64,000 bases of DNA from Bradyrhizobium sp. ISRA464 (lineage in GTDB: Bacteria > Pseudomonadota > Alphaproteobacteria > Rhizobiales > Xanthobacteraceae). The translations under genes were made by a program, and so were the position numbers. Under the pieces are notes generated by a model. The model was not told where the DNA came from. It was given only the letters and a program-made list of their open reading frames with translations, and searched no databases. Positions within the stretch are counted from its first letter, which is position 1. Each line of letters begins with the position of its first letter. The stretch lies in contig NZ_CP094526.1 in the NCBI RefSeq assembly GCF_029910095.1, positions 8,384,501 through 8,448,500 of the forward strand, read 5' to 3'. This document shows positions 21,867-30,418 of the stretch, piece by piece.

Positions 21867-23198
21867 TCATGCCTTCGCCCACGGCAAGTCGCGCCCAAGC
21901 GCGGTTAGGCGTACGAGCCCGAAGTACCCGTAGAGGTGCGAGAGTGGATAGGTCCCGCCCCTGCGTCGCCTGACCTTGTGCTTGAAGCGCAACCACCGGC
22001 GCAACCGCGCAGCCGCGTAGTTGTCGAGCGCCCGATACGCTTTGGTGACGGTGCCTACTTTGAAGTAGTTCGCCCATCCGCGCAGCGTGCGGTTCAACTG
22101 GCCTACGAGCTCCGTGGTCTCTTGCCAAGTTCCTGATCGGGCGGTGAGCGCGCGAATGCTTTCGATCACGCGTTTGATGCTCTTGCGCGATGGCCGGTAC
22201 CCCAGGCGCGCCTGGCCGGTTTTCGCTGAGTACATCCGTCCGAACGAGTAACCCAGGAAGTCGAACTCTCCTTCCGGTACCTTGCAGATTCGTGTCTTCT
22301 CCTCGTTGACCATCAGCTTCAGCTTTCTCATGATCTCGCGCAGTTGCTGCAAGGCTTCTTCGGCTTTGCCTCTCCGGCACAAGATCACGAGGTCGTCGGC
22401 GTAGGTCACGATGCGAGTGCCAAGGCTTCGCTCCAACCCAAGCATCTTCCATCCCAACACGAACCGGCGCATGTAAAGATTCGCCAGCAATGGTGAGATG
22501 GGTGAGCCTTGCGGGATGCCGCGCCGCTTGTCCCGGGCCTCGGTCGTCCGTGTCGTCCTTCCTCGATCATCGGTTTCTTCCACGGGACATTCCAGCCACA
22601 TCTTGATCAGATGCAGCACGCGCCGATCAACAATTCGGCGTGCTACCGACTTTAGGAGTTCGGCATGCGGAATGCTCCCGAAGTAGTCCGCGAGGTCGGC
22701 GTCAACGACTTCCGGGTGGCCGCGGAACAGCTGCGCTTCCACCTCGACCACCGCCTGTTGGGCATTGCGCCCGGGACGGTAGGCATACTGCTCTGGTGGA
22801 AGATCGGCCTCAAAGATCGGTTCCAGCACCAGCATCGCTGCCGTCATGCAGACCCGATCTCGCAAGGTCGAGATGCCCAATGGCCTGAGTTTGCCATTGG
22901 CCTTCGGTATGTACACTCTTCTGATAGGGTCCGGCCGGTACGTCTCCTGCCTGAGCGCAAGCGCCAGTTCGCCAAGCCACCGCTGCTCCCCATACGCTTC
23001 GATGTCCGCGAAGTCCTGCCCATCTACCCCCGGTGCGCCCTTGTTGGAACGGCATTGGGCATAGGCATGGGCCAGGATGTCTTCCCGGCTGATCTTGTCG
23101 TACAGGGCGTAGAAGCGGTAGCCAGCTTCTGCCTTCGCTTTCGCGTGTAACGCCGTCTGCAGTTTCTGAACACTCTTCGGAGTTGATAGGTTGCCCAA
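21867..23198 (-). CDS. ltrA: group II intron reverse transcriptase/maturase
   Basis: This 443-residue intron-encoded protein has a reverse transcriptase domain: [33 protein letters not shown], then the [18 protein letters not shown] block and the catalytic [11 protein letters not shown] maturase (domain X) region follows ([18 protein letters not shown]). It ends there, without an HNH endonuclease domain, so it belongs to a class that targets DNA without En cleavage. Catalytic aspartates are intact and the reading frame is unbroken, so the intron may still be mobile. The start codon at 23198 is TTG; internal starts are possible. Confidence 0.93.
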   Translation of the reverse strand: MGNLSTPKSVQKLQTALHAKAKAEAGYRFYALYDKISREDILAHAYAQCRSNKGAPGVDGQDFADIEAYGEQRWLGELALALRQETYRPDPIRRVYIPKANGKLRPLGISTLRDRVCMTAAMLVLEPIFEADLPPEQYAYRPGRNAQQAVVEVEAQLFRGHPEVVDADLADYFGSIPHAELLKSVARRIVDRRVLHLIKMWLECPVEETDDRGRTTRTTEARDKRRGIPQGSPISPLLANLYMRRFVLGWKMLGLERSLGTRIVTYADDLVILCRRGKAEEALQQLREIMRKLKLMVNEEKTRICKVPEGEFDFLGYSFGRMYSAKTGQARLGYRPSRKSIKRVIESIRALTARSGTWQETTELVGQLNRTLRGWANYFKVGTVTKAYRALDNYAAARLRRWLRFKHKVRRRRGGTYPLSHLYGYFGLVRLTALGRDLPWAKA

Positions 23199-23753
23199 TC
23201 TCCAGGTCCCTCACCACGTCTTTGCGTCTGTCTTGAACTGAGGTCCCTTCCCTCCACCGGCGTTACCCGGCTTCAGCGGTACTACAAACCTCTCCGCCAC
23301 CCCAAGGCGACCGGCCTGTCCCTCGCGGGCGTCCGGTTGATCATCCCTGACCACGCCTTGGGGTCTCCCGTGTTGCGTACGCTTTCCTTGTGTACATGCC
23401 GTCGCCACTACCCCGGCACAGCGACTGGAGGTATTGCTTCGCTCACTTCGCCCCAGTCGTGTCAGCCTTCCCTGATATGGCCGTCAGGTCGGCCTGTGCA
23501 TCGTCCTTTTCGAGGCTTGCTCGGCGTTCACTCGCGTTACGACCTGCACACTCGCGCTGTCACCAATTCGTGACACGCTATCCGAAGGCTTCAGCCACTT
23601 CGTCACCTCCATAGCTGCTCCGGTTGCTTCCGGCTGGAGCGTTTGCCGGGTGGGACTTGCACCCACTGGAAAGCGCCGCCTTGTCACGGCGCACGCCACA
23701 TCCGGACATTCGCACCGACGATTTCTCAAGTGTTTCAGAGAGCGGTGCCCGCA

Positions 23754-24560
23754 TCAGTGAGCCGGAGAAAACAGCGCAACCGACTCTGAAAATCCCTTCA
23801 GCGTTTCAGAACCCGCTGGCGCAAACTCGAGATCGACATTGGTACACTCATCCCTGACCTCACGAGATACAAGGATCGCGTCTGCTTGGGCAATATCACA
23901 AATTCGAGCCGCCATTTGCACCGCCGAACCAAAAAGATCATCGCCTTCCTCGACGGGTTCGCCGGCATGTATGCCGATCCTTACATGGATCGGGGTCTCA
24001 CTGTTCTTGTTATAGGATGCGAATTTTTCCTGAATCTCAATTGCACACGCGACCGCAGCTGGTGCGTCGTCGAATGACGCCATAAGGCCGTCGCCCAAGT
24101 GTTTTATTTCGGAGCCGCGATAATGTTCCAAACACCGCCGGATGATCGCATCGTGAGCCCTGAGCAGCTCCATCGCCTTCGTATCGCCGAGTCGCACCGT
24201 CATCTCGGTCGAGCCGACCATGTCCGTGAACATGATGGCGCGGAATGCTGATTCGTTGATCGGCACCGTTTTTGCCGAAAGCGGATCCTGGATGCGACCG
24301 AGAAAAGCCTCGACAGCCGACAGATCCACGGCGATCATTTGGTTGGCCACGTGCCCATGGGCCTCTGCATGGACCTTGTCGGCTGTCTCCCTATCTGGTG
24401 CATCCACAAGACAGAATGTCGTTCGGCGTTCAGCATCGTACCAATACGTCAGAAACTTCACGCCATATTTGTCTTGGACTTCCAGGTCCTTGAGGTGCAG
24501 TTTGGCAACTTCTTCCGCCGAGTATTCGACTACATCGTGACGATCCAGGAAGATTGGCAT
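23754..24560 (-). CDS. DUF4242 - class III adenylate/guanylate cyclase fusion
   Basis: From the ATG at 24560 (site AGAGAGAGAA) the protein has about 268 residues. Residues 1-80 (MPIFLDRHDVVEYSAEEVAK) match the DUF4242/SCO4226-type ferredoxin-like domain, reported to bind nickel in one homologue. Residues 100-268 form a class III nucleotide cyclase: AIMFTDMVGSTEMTVRLGD with the first metal aspartate, EIKHLGDGLMASFDDA with the second, VRIGIHAGEP and a SAVQMAARICDIA helix. It probably makes cAMP in the cytosol in response to a signal sensed by the small domain. The group II intron ends just downstream. It appears intact. Confidence 0.88.
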   Translation of the reverse strand: MPIFLDRHDVVEYSAEEVAKLHLKDLEVQDKYGVKFLTYWYDAERRTTFCLVDAPDRETADKVHAEAHGHVANQMIAVDLSAVEAFLGRIQDPLSAKTVPINESAFRAIMFTDMVGSTEMTVRLGDTKAMELLRAHDAIIRRCLEHYRGSEIKHLGDGLMASFDDAPAAVACAIEIQEKFASYNKNSETPIHVRIGIHAGEPVEEGDDLFGSAVQMAARICDIAQADAILVSREVRDECTNVDLEFAPAGSETLKGFSESVALFSPAH

Positions 24561-24911
24561 TTCTCTCTCTCCCCATTTGCCCGGCAACATCCTAGCACTG
24601 AATTGTTGAAGCCCTAACTGCGAAGAGATGCCAACGACTAAGCGTGTCTTGCTTGTATTCGCATCCCACCACTCGGCACGTGTTACAACTACTGGTGTGG
24701 GTCACAAGCGCCGGTCGAACCAATGCGCTGTTCCCCACTTCCTTCGCCTTGGGGCCAATTGCTGCCGTGCCGCCGATGTGCATGCGAACGAACCATCGGC
24801 CGTCAATCCTCTTTCGCTCCGTTACCGGTCCATGGCGCAACAGGTTGTCGATCTTGCGCTCGAGCTCCGCGTTGCGAGCGGGCTTCGAGCACCTTCAACG
24901 AAATCGGCTAA
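24561..24911. other. intergenic, no supported gene
   Basis: This 350-base gap between the cyclase and a truncated methyltransferase-like gene has several open frames, none resembling a known family. Promoter elements for the cyclase should be here but were not pinpointed. Confidence 0.45.
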
Positions 24912-25202
24912 CTAAATCCATCGTCGCACGCGCCCGGCATAATCCAGATAGGTCTCCCCGAATCGCGCTTGTAGATGCCTTTCCTCCCACTCGGTGGCGA
25001 GCTTTTGCACTGTGAATGCGGCGAGGATCGCAAGGAGCAAAAACCACACAATGCCCGAGACCAGCCCAATCCCCAGTACAAGCATCGTGCCGGCGAGGTA
25101 GAGCGGGTTGCGCGTAAAGGAGAAGGGGCCGTCCGTGACGAGGTGACCCGTACCGCGATCCGGTTGTCCGGGTCCACCGGATCGATTTCGTTTCGGCGTC
25201 AT
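24912..25202 (-). pseudogene. isoprenylcysteine methyltransferase-like (ICMT/PEMT) membrane protein, C-terminal part
   Basis: The frame encodes HLVTDGPFSFTRNPLYLAGT, a hydrophobic helix and EERHLQARFGETYLDYAGRV, the hallmark C-terminal half of ICMT-type membrane methyltransferases, where the RNPxY and E(x)6-9FGxxYxxY elements bind cofactor. Family members are usually at least 150 residues with two or three more helices. Here the first 25 residues (MTPKRNRSGGPGQPDRG) are not homologous and no helix precedes. It is therefore a 5'-truncated remnant, or the N-terminus has shifted out of frame. Confidence 0.65.
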
Positions 25203-25409
25203 TCCGCGCGTTAAGGCAGATTCGGGTCATTTTCGACCCAGTCAGCTGGCCTTATCTGCTAGCCTCCTTTCGCTTCACCCTGAACAGCTGACGTTTGCCG
25301 CCGTACGCATAAACTCTACTTTTTGAAAAGATGTTTCGCCTGCAAGGCCGTAACGGCAGAAGAGTAGCCGACGTGCAAAAAAGGTCGTCTTCTGTAGCCG
25401 GTGGGGCGC

Positions 25410-25982
25410 TTAGGACAGGGCTCGGCTTTTTTCGTCCTTCCATTTGATCGAGCAGCCAATAGACGCCTTTTGGTCAGCCGGCGCCATACCGGTGGTCGCA
25501 ATCGCACGCATGGCCTCGACAAGCTCTCGCGGCGCCCCCGCGCGAGGCGGAGTCGTGCGGCCTTCGTCGAGCCGGCCGCGATACTTGAGCTTCCGGTCGG
25601 CATTGTAACCGAAGAAGTCCGGCGTACAGACCGCTCCATACGCTCGAGCGACTGTCTGGGTCTCGTCGTGGAGATATGGAAACGGGAAATCATGAGCTTT
25701 CGCGAAGCGCTTCATATTCTCAAATGAGTCTTCGGGATAGCTCGCCGCATCGTTCGAGCAAATAGCTGCAAAGCCGACGCCCTCCGACATCAGCACGCGG
25801 GCGTCCGAAACCATGCGGTCGATCATCGCTTTAACATAGGGACAATGGTTACAGATGAAGACGACGACCGTGCCTTTTTCGCCCGCAACGTCGTCCCGTG
25901 CGTAAGTCTTGCCATCGGTGGCCGGAAGCCGGAACTCCGCCGCCGGCGTATCAGGAACGACTTGGGTCGCTGTTGTCGCCAT
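25410..25982 (-). CDS. thioredoxin family protein (AhpC/TSA-like)
   Basis: This 190-residue protein carries VVVFICNHCPYVKAMIDRMV. The CNHC motif sits at the start of the thioredoxin-fold helix, and FAAICSNDAASYPEDSFENM follows. The later CTPDFFGYNADRKLKYRG is typical of the family whose members are annotated as thioredoxin family or redoxin domain proteins. It has no signal peptide and is likely cytosolic. A purine-rich ribosome site (CAAGGAGGT) precedes the ATG at 25982. It is full-length and stands alone between degraded neighbours. Confidence 0.88.
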   Translation of the reverse strand: MATTATQVVPDTPAAEFRLPATDGKTYARDDVAGEKGTVVVFICNHCPYVKAMIDRMVSDARVLMSEGVGFAAICSNDAASYPEDSFENMKRFAKAHDFPFPYLHDETQTVARAYGAVCTPDFFGYNADRKLKYRGRLDEGRTTPPRAGAPRELVEAMRAIATTGMAPADQKASIGCSIKWKDEKSRALS

Positions 25983-26455
25983 ATCGCACCTCCTTGTGCC
26001 AAAATCTATGCTGACGACGGCTTGCCGGGCACAGTTTCCAAACCCTGCTCGCGAGTCGCGTCACGTCAGCCATTTCCGGTCTACGCCCTGACAGCCGACG
26101 TGAAAAGAAGTGTTGAGGTTGGTCGGTCAGGGCACCAGGGCGGACGTTTCAGCTTGCCGCGATCCTGTGCGTCCAATCGGAGATTGTGCCGATCGCAAGC
26201 AGCATGTTGCCGACTTGACAGTCCCAGGGCGCTTTGCGGTCCGCGCGCGGGGGCACTTCATTTGAGTAGTAAGAGGAGCGATGCGGCGTTTGGACAGTGT
26301 TGCTGTCGGATTACATCGCTTGCGATGGAGCAAATTTGAGCGTTGAATTTTGCGGGTGGGTCAAGCGAGGCGAGTTTGGCTTGACGCTGGCGCAATTCTT
26401 GCGGGTCACCAAGCCACCTCCTGCCCGGCAAATTCCTCAGAGAGGAGTCACCATC
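25983..26455. other. intergenic with one copy of a dispersed repeat
   Basis: This region separates the divergently transcribed thioredoxin-like and acetamidase genes and must hold both promoters. It contains a 40-base degenerate repeat (26063-26104). The frame of the acetamidase is open back to 26297, but that part has no family likeness. Confidence 0.45.
26063..26104. repeat. dispersed degenerate repeat, copy 1
   Basis: The core CATTTCCGGTCTACGCC continues as TGACAGCCGACGTG. It closely matches the stretch at 27999-28043 and more loosely those at 33344-33383 and 44125-44165. All four lie outside intact genes. Confidence 0.5.
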
Positions 26456-27895
26456 ATGTGCGCAGGCGATGATCAAGCGTGCCCGCAATTTGAGCTGCAT
26501 CGACAGAAGCTCCTTGAGGACCTCGACCAAGAGCGGCGCGCATTCCTTAAGAGCGCATTCGTCGCGGGCGGTGGTGCGGCAGCGTGGGCTGCAAGCGGCA
26601 CGCTGGCCACTCCGGCGTCGGCGCAGACTAAGCCCGGCCAGCCGACCTACCACTACTTGCCGGCCAACTCGGACACGGTGCATTGGGGCTATTTCAGCAA
26701 GCTACTAAAGCCTCAGCTCGAAGTGGATTCGGGCGACTACATCACCATTGAGGCCGTGACCCACCACGCCGGCGACGACGTCGAACGTATGGTCAAAGGC
26801 GATCCGGGTATTGAGAGTATTTATCTTTGGACCAAGGATAAGAAAGGCGTCAATCGCCGTGGCGCCGGCCCGATCGACGGCAAGCAGCTCGGGCGCGGCG
26901 CAGGCGAAGGCTTCGGCGTGCATATCTTGACCGGTCCAGTTTTTGTTCGCGGCGCCGAGCCGGGCGATATCATTGAAGTCCGCATCATGGATGTAAACCC
27001 CCGGCCCTGCGCCAATCCGGCGTACCCGGGCAAGTCATTCGGCAGCAACGCGGCGGCTTGGTGGGGCTTTCATTACAATGATCTGCTCACTGACCCGAAG
27101 CCGCGCGAGGTGTGCACGATCTACGAGATCGACACCAGCGGGCAGCAAAACTGGGCGCACGCGGTCTACAACTTCCGCTGGGTGCCTCAAACCGATCCGT
27201 ATGGTGTCGTGCACAAGATCATCGACTATCCCGGCGTGCCGGTCGACCATTCGATCGTGCAAGAGAACCACAACATCCTCAAAAACGTCCGCATCCCGAT
27301 CCGACCGCATTTTGGAGTCATGGGCCTGGCGCCAAAAGAAGCCGACATCGTCGATTCTATTCCGCCGAGCTATTTCGGCGGCAACATCGATAATTGGCGT
27401 ATCGGCAAGGGCGCGACCTTGTACTATCCGGTTGCAGTGCCAGGCGGCTTGTTCTCAGTCGGCGACTCGCACGCCGCGCAAGGCGATTCTGAATTGTGCG
27501 GCACCGCCATCGAAATGTCGCTGACCGGGACCTTCCAGCTTATCCTGCACAAGCAGAATTCACTGAGCGGTGCGCTCGCCGGGCTGAATTACCCGCTGCT
27601 TGAGACGCAGGACGAATGGGTCCTGCACGGATTTAGCTTCCCCAATTATCTCGCGGAGCTCGGCGCTACGGCGCAGCAGGACATCTACAAGAAATCCTCG
27701 ATCGATCTCGCGCTAAGGGATGCGTTTCGCAAAATGCGTAGCTTCCTGATCACGACCAAGGGACTGAGCGAGGACGAGGCGATTTCGCTCATGTCCATTG
27801 GAGTCGACTTCGGCGTCACGCAGGTGGTCGATGGCAATTGGGGCATCCACGCGATCATCAAGAAGAACCTGTTTGCCGGTATAGCGACGGCTTGA
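26456..27895 (+). CDS. acetamidase/formamidase family protein with Tat signal
   Basis: From the ATG at 26456 (site AGAGGAG) the protein has 479 residues. Near residue 27 a twin-arginine motif RRAFLKS is followed by a hydrophobic stretch and cleavage near ASAQ, so it is exported folded to the periplasm. The mature part is an FmdA/AmdA-type amidohydrolase: VTHHAGDD, RGAGEGFGVHILTGPVFV, GDIIEVRIMDVNPRP, PFHFG-like PHFGVMGLAP, and the later GGLFSVGDSHAAQGDSELCG that carries metal- and substrate-binding residues. It would release ammonia from short amides. Periplasmic export is unusual compared with the cytosolic formamidases. A glutathione transferase remnant and a lactonase-type propeller follow on the same strand. 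Confidence 0.92.
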   Translation: MCAGDDQACPQFELHRQKLLEDLDQERRAFLKSAFVAGGGAAAWAASGTLATPASAQTKPGQPTYHYLPANSDTVHWGYFSKLLKPQLEVDSGDYITIEAVTHHAGDDVERMVKGDPGIESIYLWTKDKKGVNRRGAGPIDGKQLGRGAGEGFGVHILTGPVFVRGAEPGDIIEVRIMDVNPRPCANPAYPGKSFGSNAAAWWGFHYNDLLTDPKPREVCTIYEIDTSGQQNWAHAVYNFRWVPQTDPYGVVHKIIDYPGVPVDHSIVQENHNILKNVRIPIRPHFGVMGLAPKEADIVDSIPPSYFGGNIDNWRIGKGATLYYPVAVPGGLFSVGDSHAAQGDSELCGTAIEMSLTGTFQLILHKQNSLSGALAGLNYPLLETQDEWVLHGFSFPNYLAELGATAQQDIYKKSSIDLALRDAFRKMRSFLITTKGLSEDEAISLMSIGVDFGVTQVVDGNWGIHAIIKKNLFAGIATA

Positions 27896-27998
27896 AGCTC
27901 CAGGACCCGTGAAGCGACGGGAATGTTAGAATCGGACCAGCAATAGCCCTCGGGCGACGCGCAATGTCCGAGGGGATCATTCGCGTCGTTTTGGCCAC

Positions 27999-28043
27999 AC
28001 GTCGACCATTTCCGATCTACCCCTCACGGCCGACATGTGGACG
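27999..28043. repeat. dispersed degenerate repeat, copy 2
   Basis: CGACCATTTCCGATCTACCC continues CTCACGGCCGACATGTGGAC and matches copy 1 over about 40 bases with several substitutions. It lies between the acetamidase gene and the GST remnant. Confidence 0.5.
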
Positions 28044-28229
28044 ATCGCTGGATTTCGTCGGTATGGGCCAGGACCTGGCTCATGACCCGCAGCAAACGAC
28101 ATTCGTCATCCGATCACCTCGTCGGCGCGGGCAAGCAACGTGGGTTGCACCGTCAGGCCCAGCGCCTTTGCGGCGTGATTTTGAGTGCTCGGTCCCAATT
28201 TCAGATATAAGATTCAATCGGAGGGTGTC

Positions 28230-28580
28230 GGTCGAGGAGTCTGGAAGACGAGCCGCGGGCAGGACAGTGGAGCCTGTGTGCATGACCGAGATCGAGCGGT
28301 CGGTGCTGACCGCGATGTTCAACCGCGTGGTCTATCCCGAGGACCTGCGCGATGCCGCCGGGTCGACGCTGCCGAGAAGGACCTTCAGCATCCGCTTGTC
28401 GCGCTCGGCCGCGCGGTGTCCGCGGTGTCGAGGAGCGCGGTATCTGATCGGGGGAGATTTCACGGCGTCGCCGACCTCAACGTCGCCGCCATCCTGTCCT
28501 GAGCCTGGCCGGCGCGGACGGATTTCGGCCCGTTCCCGAAAGCCGCAACTGGCTCTCGCGGCGCCGGCTCGGGCCGCGCG
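28230..28580 (+). pseudogene. glutathione S-transferase C-terminal domain, degraded
   Basis: Three frames in succession read like one GST C-terminal domain. They are MTEIERSVLTAMFNRVVYPE, then AEKDLQHPLVALGRAVSAV with the key block FHGVADLNVAAILS, then after a TGA codon AWPARTDFGPFP. The last part moves frame once more to ESRNWLSRR. The order and spacing are those of GST helices 4-8, including the conserved aspartate in VADLN. At least two frameshifts and one nonsense codon show that the gene is dead. Its thioredoxin-like N-terminal domain is absent. Confidence 0.7.
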
Positions 28581-28605
28581 TGAATTGCAACGGTAGGAGG
28601 ACATC

Positions 28606-29742
28606 ATGAGACGACGCCGCGTGTTGCAACTCGGGCTCGGCGGGATCGCTGCGCTCGGCGCCCTTCCCCTGATCGGAGCACAAAGGGCGATGGCTGCTGA
28701 TGGCCCCGAAACCTTCGTCTACGTCTCGAACGCCGGCACCAAGGACATCTCTGTCCTCGGCATGAACCGCGACACCGGTGAGCTCACCATGATCGAGAAG
28801 GCGCCAGTGCCGGGCGCGGAGAAGACCTCGCTAGTCAGCCTGCCGATGGCGCTGGCCCCAAACAAGCGCTTCATTTACGCGCAACTGCGCAGCGAGCCGT
28901 ATCCGGTCTCGACGTTCTCCATCGACCACCCCACCGGGAAGCTCACCCATCTCGACGCGACGCCGCTGGTCGATCAGATGGCCTACATAAACGTCGATAA
29001 GACTGGCAAATACCTGCTCGGCGCGTCCTATGCCGGCGCCAAAGTGGCAGTCTATCCGATCGACGCGCGCTATATCGTAGAAGACAAGGCGACGCAAATC
29101 ATCGACACCAAGCCGAAGGCCCATTGCGTCTTCATCGACGCCAGCAACAAGCATGCCTATGTGCCGGTGCTCGGCGCCGATTACGTCATGCAGTTCAAGT
29201 TCGATGCCCGCACCGGCATGCTGACGCCCAACGATCCGCCCACGGTCGCCACCAAGGCCGGCGCCGGCCCGCGCCATTTCATCATCCACCCGAACGGCAA
29301 ATGGGGTTATCTCATCACCGAGACGACCGCGACGATCGGCACCTATTCGATCGACGAGGACAAGGGTACCCTTACCGAGGTGGCATTCGTCGACACCGGC
29401 GATTACAACCAAAAAGATTCGGCCTTCGCATCCGACATCCATATCACGCCGAACGAAAACTTCCTTTACGGCGCCGTGCGCACGACCAGCATGCTGCATG
29501 GGTACAAGATCGATCCCGAGAAGGGCACGCTGACCGGGATCGGCAAATGGCCGACCGAGAAGACCCCGCGCGGCTTCAACATTGATCCGCGCGGCAAGTT
29601 CTTGCTGGCCGTGGGGATGGATTCAGCGAGCCTGACCGTCCATGCGATCGACCAGAAGAGCGGCGAGCTGAACAACGTCAAGCAATATCCAATGGGCAAG
29701 CAGCCGAACTGGGTCGAGATCGTCGATAGGATCCACGACTAG
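28606..29742 (+). CDS. lactonase-type (Pgl-like) beta-propeller, exported
   Basis: This 378-residue protein is preceded by an excellent ribosome site (GTAGGAGGACATC). The N-terminus RRRRVLQLGLGGIAALGALP with cleavage near AMAA is a Tat-like signal. The mature chain is a seven-bladed lactonase propeller (PF10282 type): FVYVSNAGTKDISVLGMN, MALAPNKRFIYAQLR, GAGPRHFIIHPNGKWGYLI, DIHITPNENFLYGAVRT, TPRGFNIDPRGKFLLAVG. Cytosolic 6-phosphogluconolactonases share this fold, but export argues against a role in sugar phosphate metabolism. It may hydrolyse or bind a periplasmic lactone. It lies downstream of the acetamidase on the same strand. Confidence 0.88.
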   Translation: MRRRRVLQLGLGGIAALGALPLIGAQRAMAADGPETFVYVSNAGTKDISVLGMNRDTGELTMIEKAPVPGAEKTSLVSLPMALAPNKRFIYAQLRSEPYPVSTFSIDHPTGKLTHLDATPLVDQMAYINVDKTGKYLLGASYAGAKVAVYPIDARYIVEDKATQIIDTKPKAHCVFIDASNKHAYVPVLGADYVMQFKFDARTGMLTPNDPPTVATKAGAGPRHFIIHPNGKWGYLITETTATIGTYSIDEDKGTLTEVAFVDTGDYNQKDSAFASDIHITPNENFLYGAVRTTSMLHGYKIDPEKGTLTGIGKWPTEKTPRGFNIDPRGKFLLAVGMDSASLTVHAIDQKSGELNNVKQYPMGKQPNWVEIVDRIHD

Positions 29743-29913
29743 CCGCCCCTCATACCGTAATGGCCGCGCTTAACCCGGCCAACCAACAGACCCCCGGGTC
29801 AAGCCCGGTCAAAAAAGTCCCTAGAACGGTCGCATCGCGGTGCGCAGTTACGCATATCATTTCCAGCGTAGCGCAAAATGCTTTACGATTGCGTTCGCGT
29901 TTTGAGGCGGGCA

Positions 29914-30213
29914 GATGAAGCTGAACAGCACCGTATTCGCTTTGCCTGCACCGTTGTAGCGGCGACCTTGACGATTGGGTCTACGGTCTGGAGCGCCGCG
30001 GCCGCACCTCCCGCTGCATCAACGAGCAGCACGTCAAGAGAGCCTAGCGCTTGCCACACACGAACCGCGCACCGGGCGGTTCCTCTACGCAGTCAATCAG
30101 GCGGCGGCGATACGGGGTTCCATATCGGTCTACGACATGGGTACCGAACATCGTCTAGTTAAGACCATCGAGACCGTTCGTGACGTGGACGACGTGAAGG
30201 GGGTCGCCGCTAG
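29914..30213 (+). pseudogene. exported beta-propeller protein, N-terminal remnant before IS insertion
   Basis: A signal peptide can be followed across frames (MKLNSTVFAL, then CTVVAATLTIGSTVWSAAAA). A third frame then carries a propeller blade, GRFLYAVNQAAAIRGSISVY, up to DVKGVAAS at the IS boundary. Joining 30213 to 32315 and dropping the duplicated CTAG restores KGVAAS-AATGRLYVAYRT in frame. The gene was therefore cut by the element, and it also carries at least two frameshifts before the insertion point. Confidence 0.7.
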
Positions 30214-30418
30214 CTAGTTTCTGTCGCGAAACGCCCGGATTAAATGGTGGCGATCCAGGTTATCTCGATGGATTGGGCACAAAATGCCAATGGAGGCCAG
30301 CATCGGCGAGCCCCGGACGGGTCGATTTTCGAGCTTGGGCTCGGTGTTGGTTGGCAAACGTTCAGCTCGAGAACGTTGAGCCGCGGCCGTTCTGATCTGT
30401 CGGGAAGCTTGCGTATCG

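Larger units (their letters stand above)
21735..23715 (-). mobile_element. group II intron (ends approximate)
   Basis: The element is defined by an intron-encoded reverse transcriptase, a domain V hairpin just after it, and about 500 bases of structured non-coding RNA before it. That leader contains GTGGGTGCAAGTCCCACC, a motif usual in domain I. A 5' end at GTGCGAATGTCC, reading leftward from about 23715, would fit the GUGYG consensus. The 3' end is placed near 21735 after a last hairpin with loop GACGAAAGA, but this is not certain. The 5' exon is the DNA directly beyond the stop of the cyclase gene, in line with insertion between genes. Confidence 0.75.
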
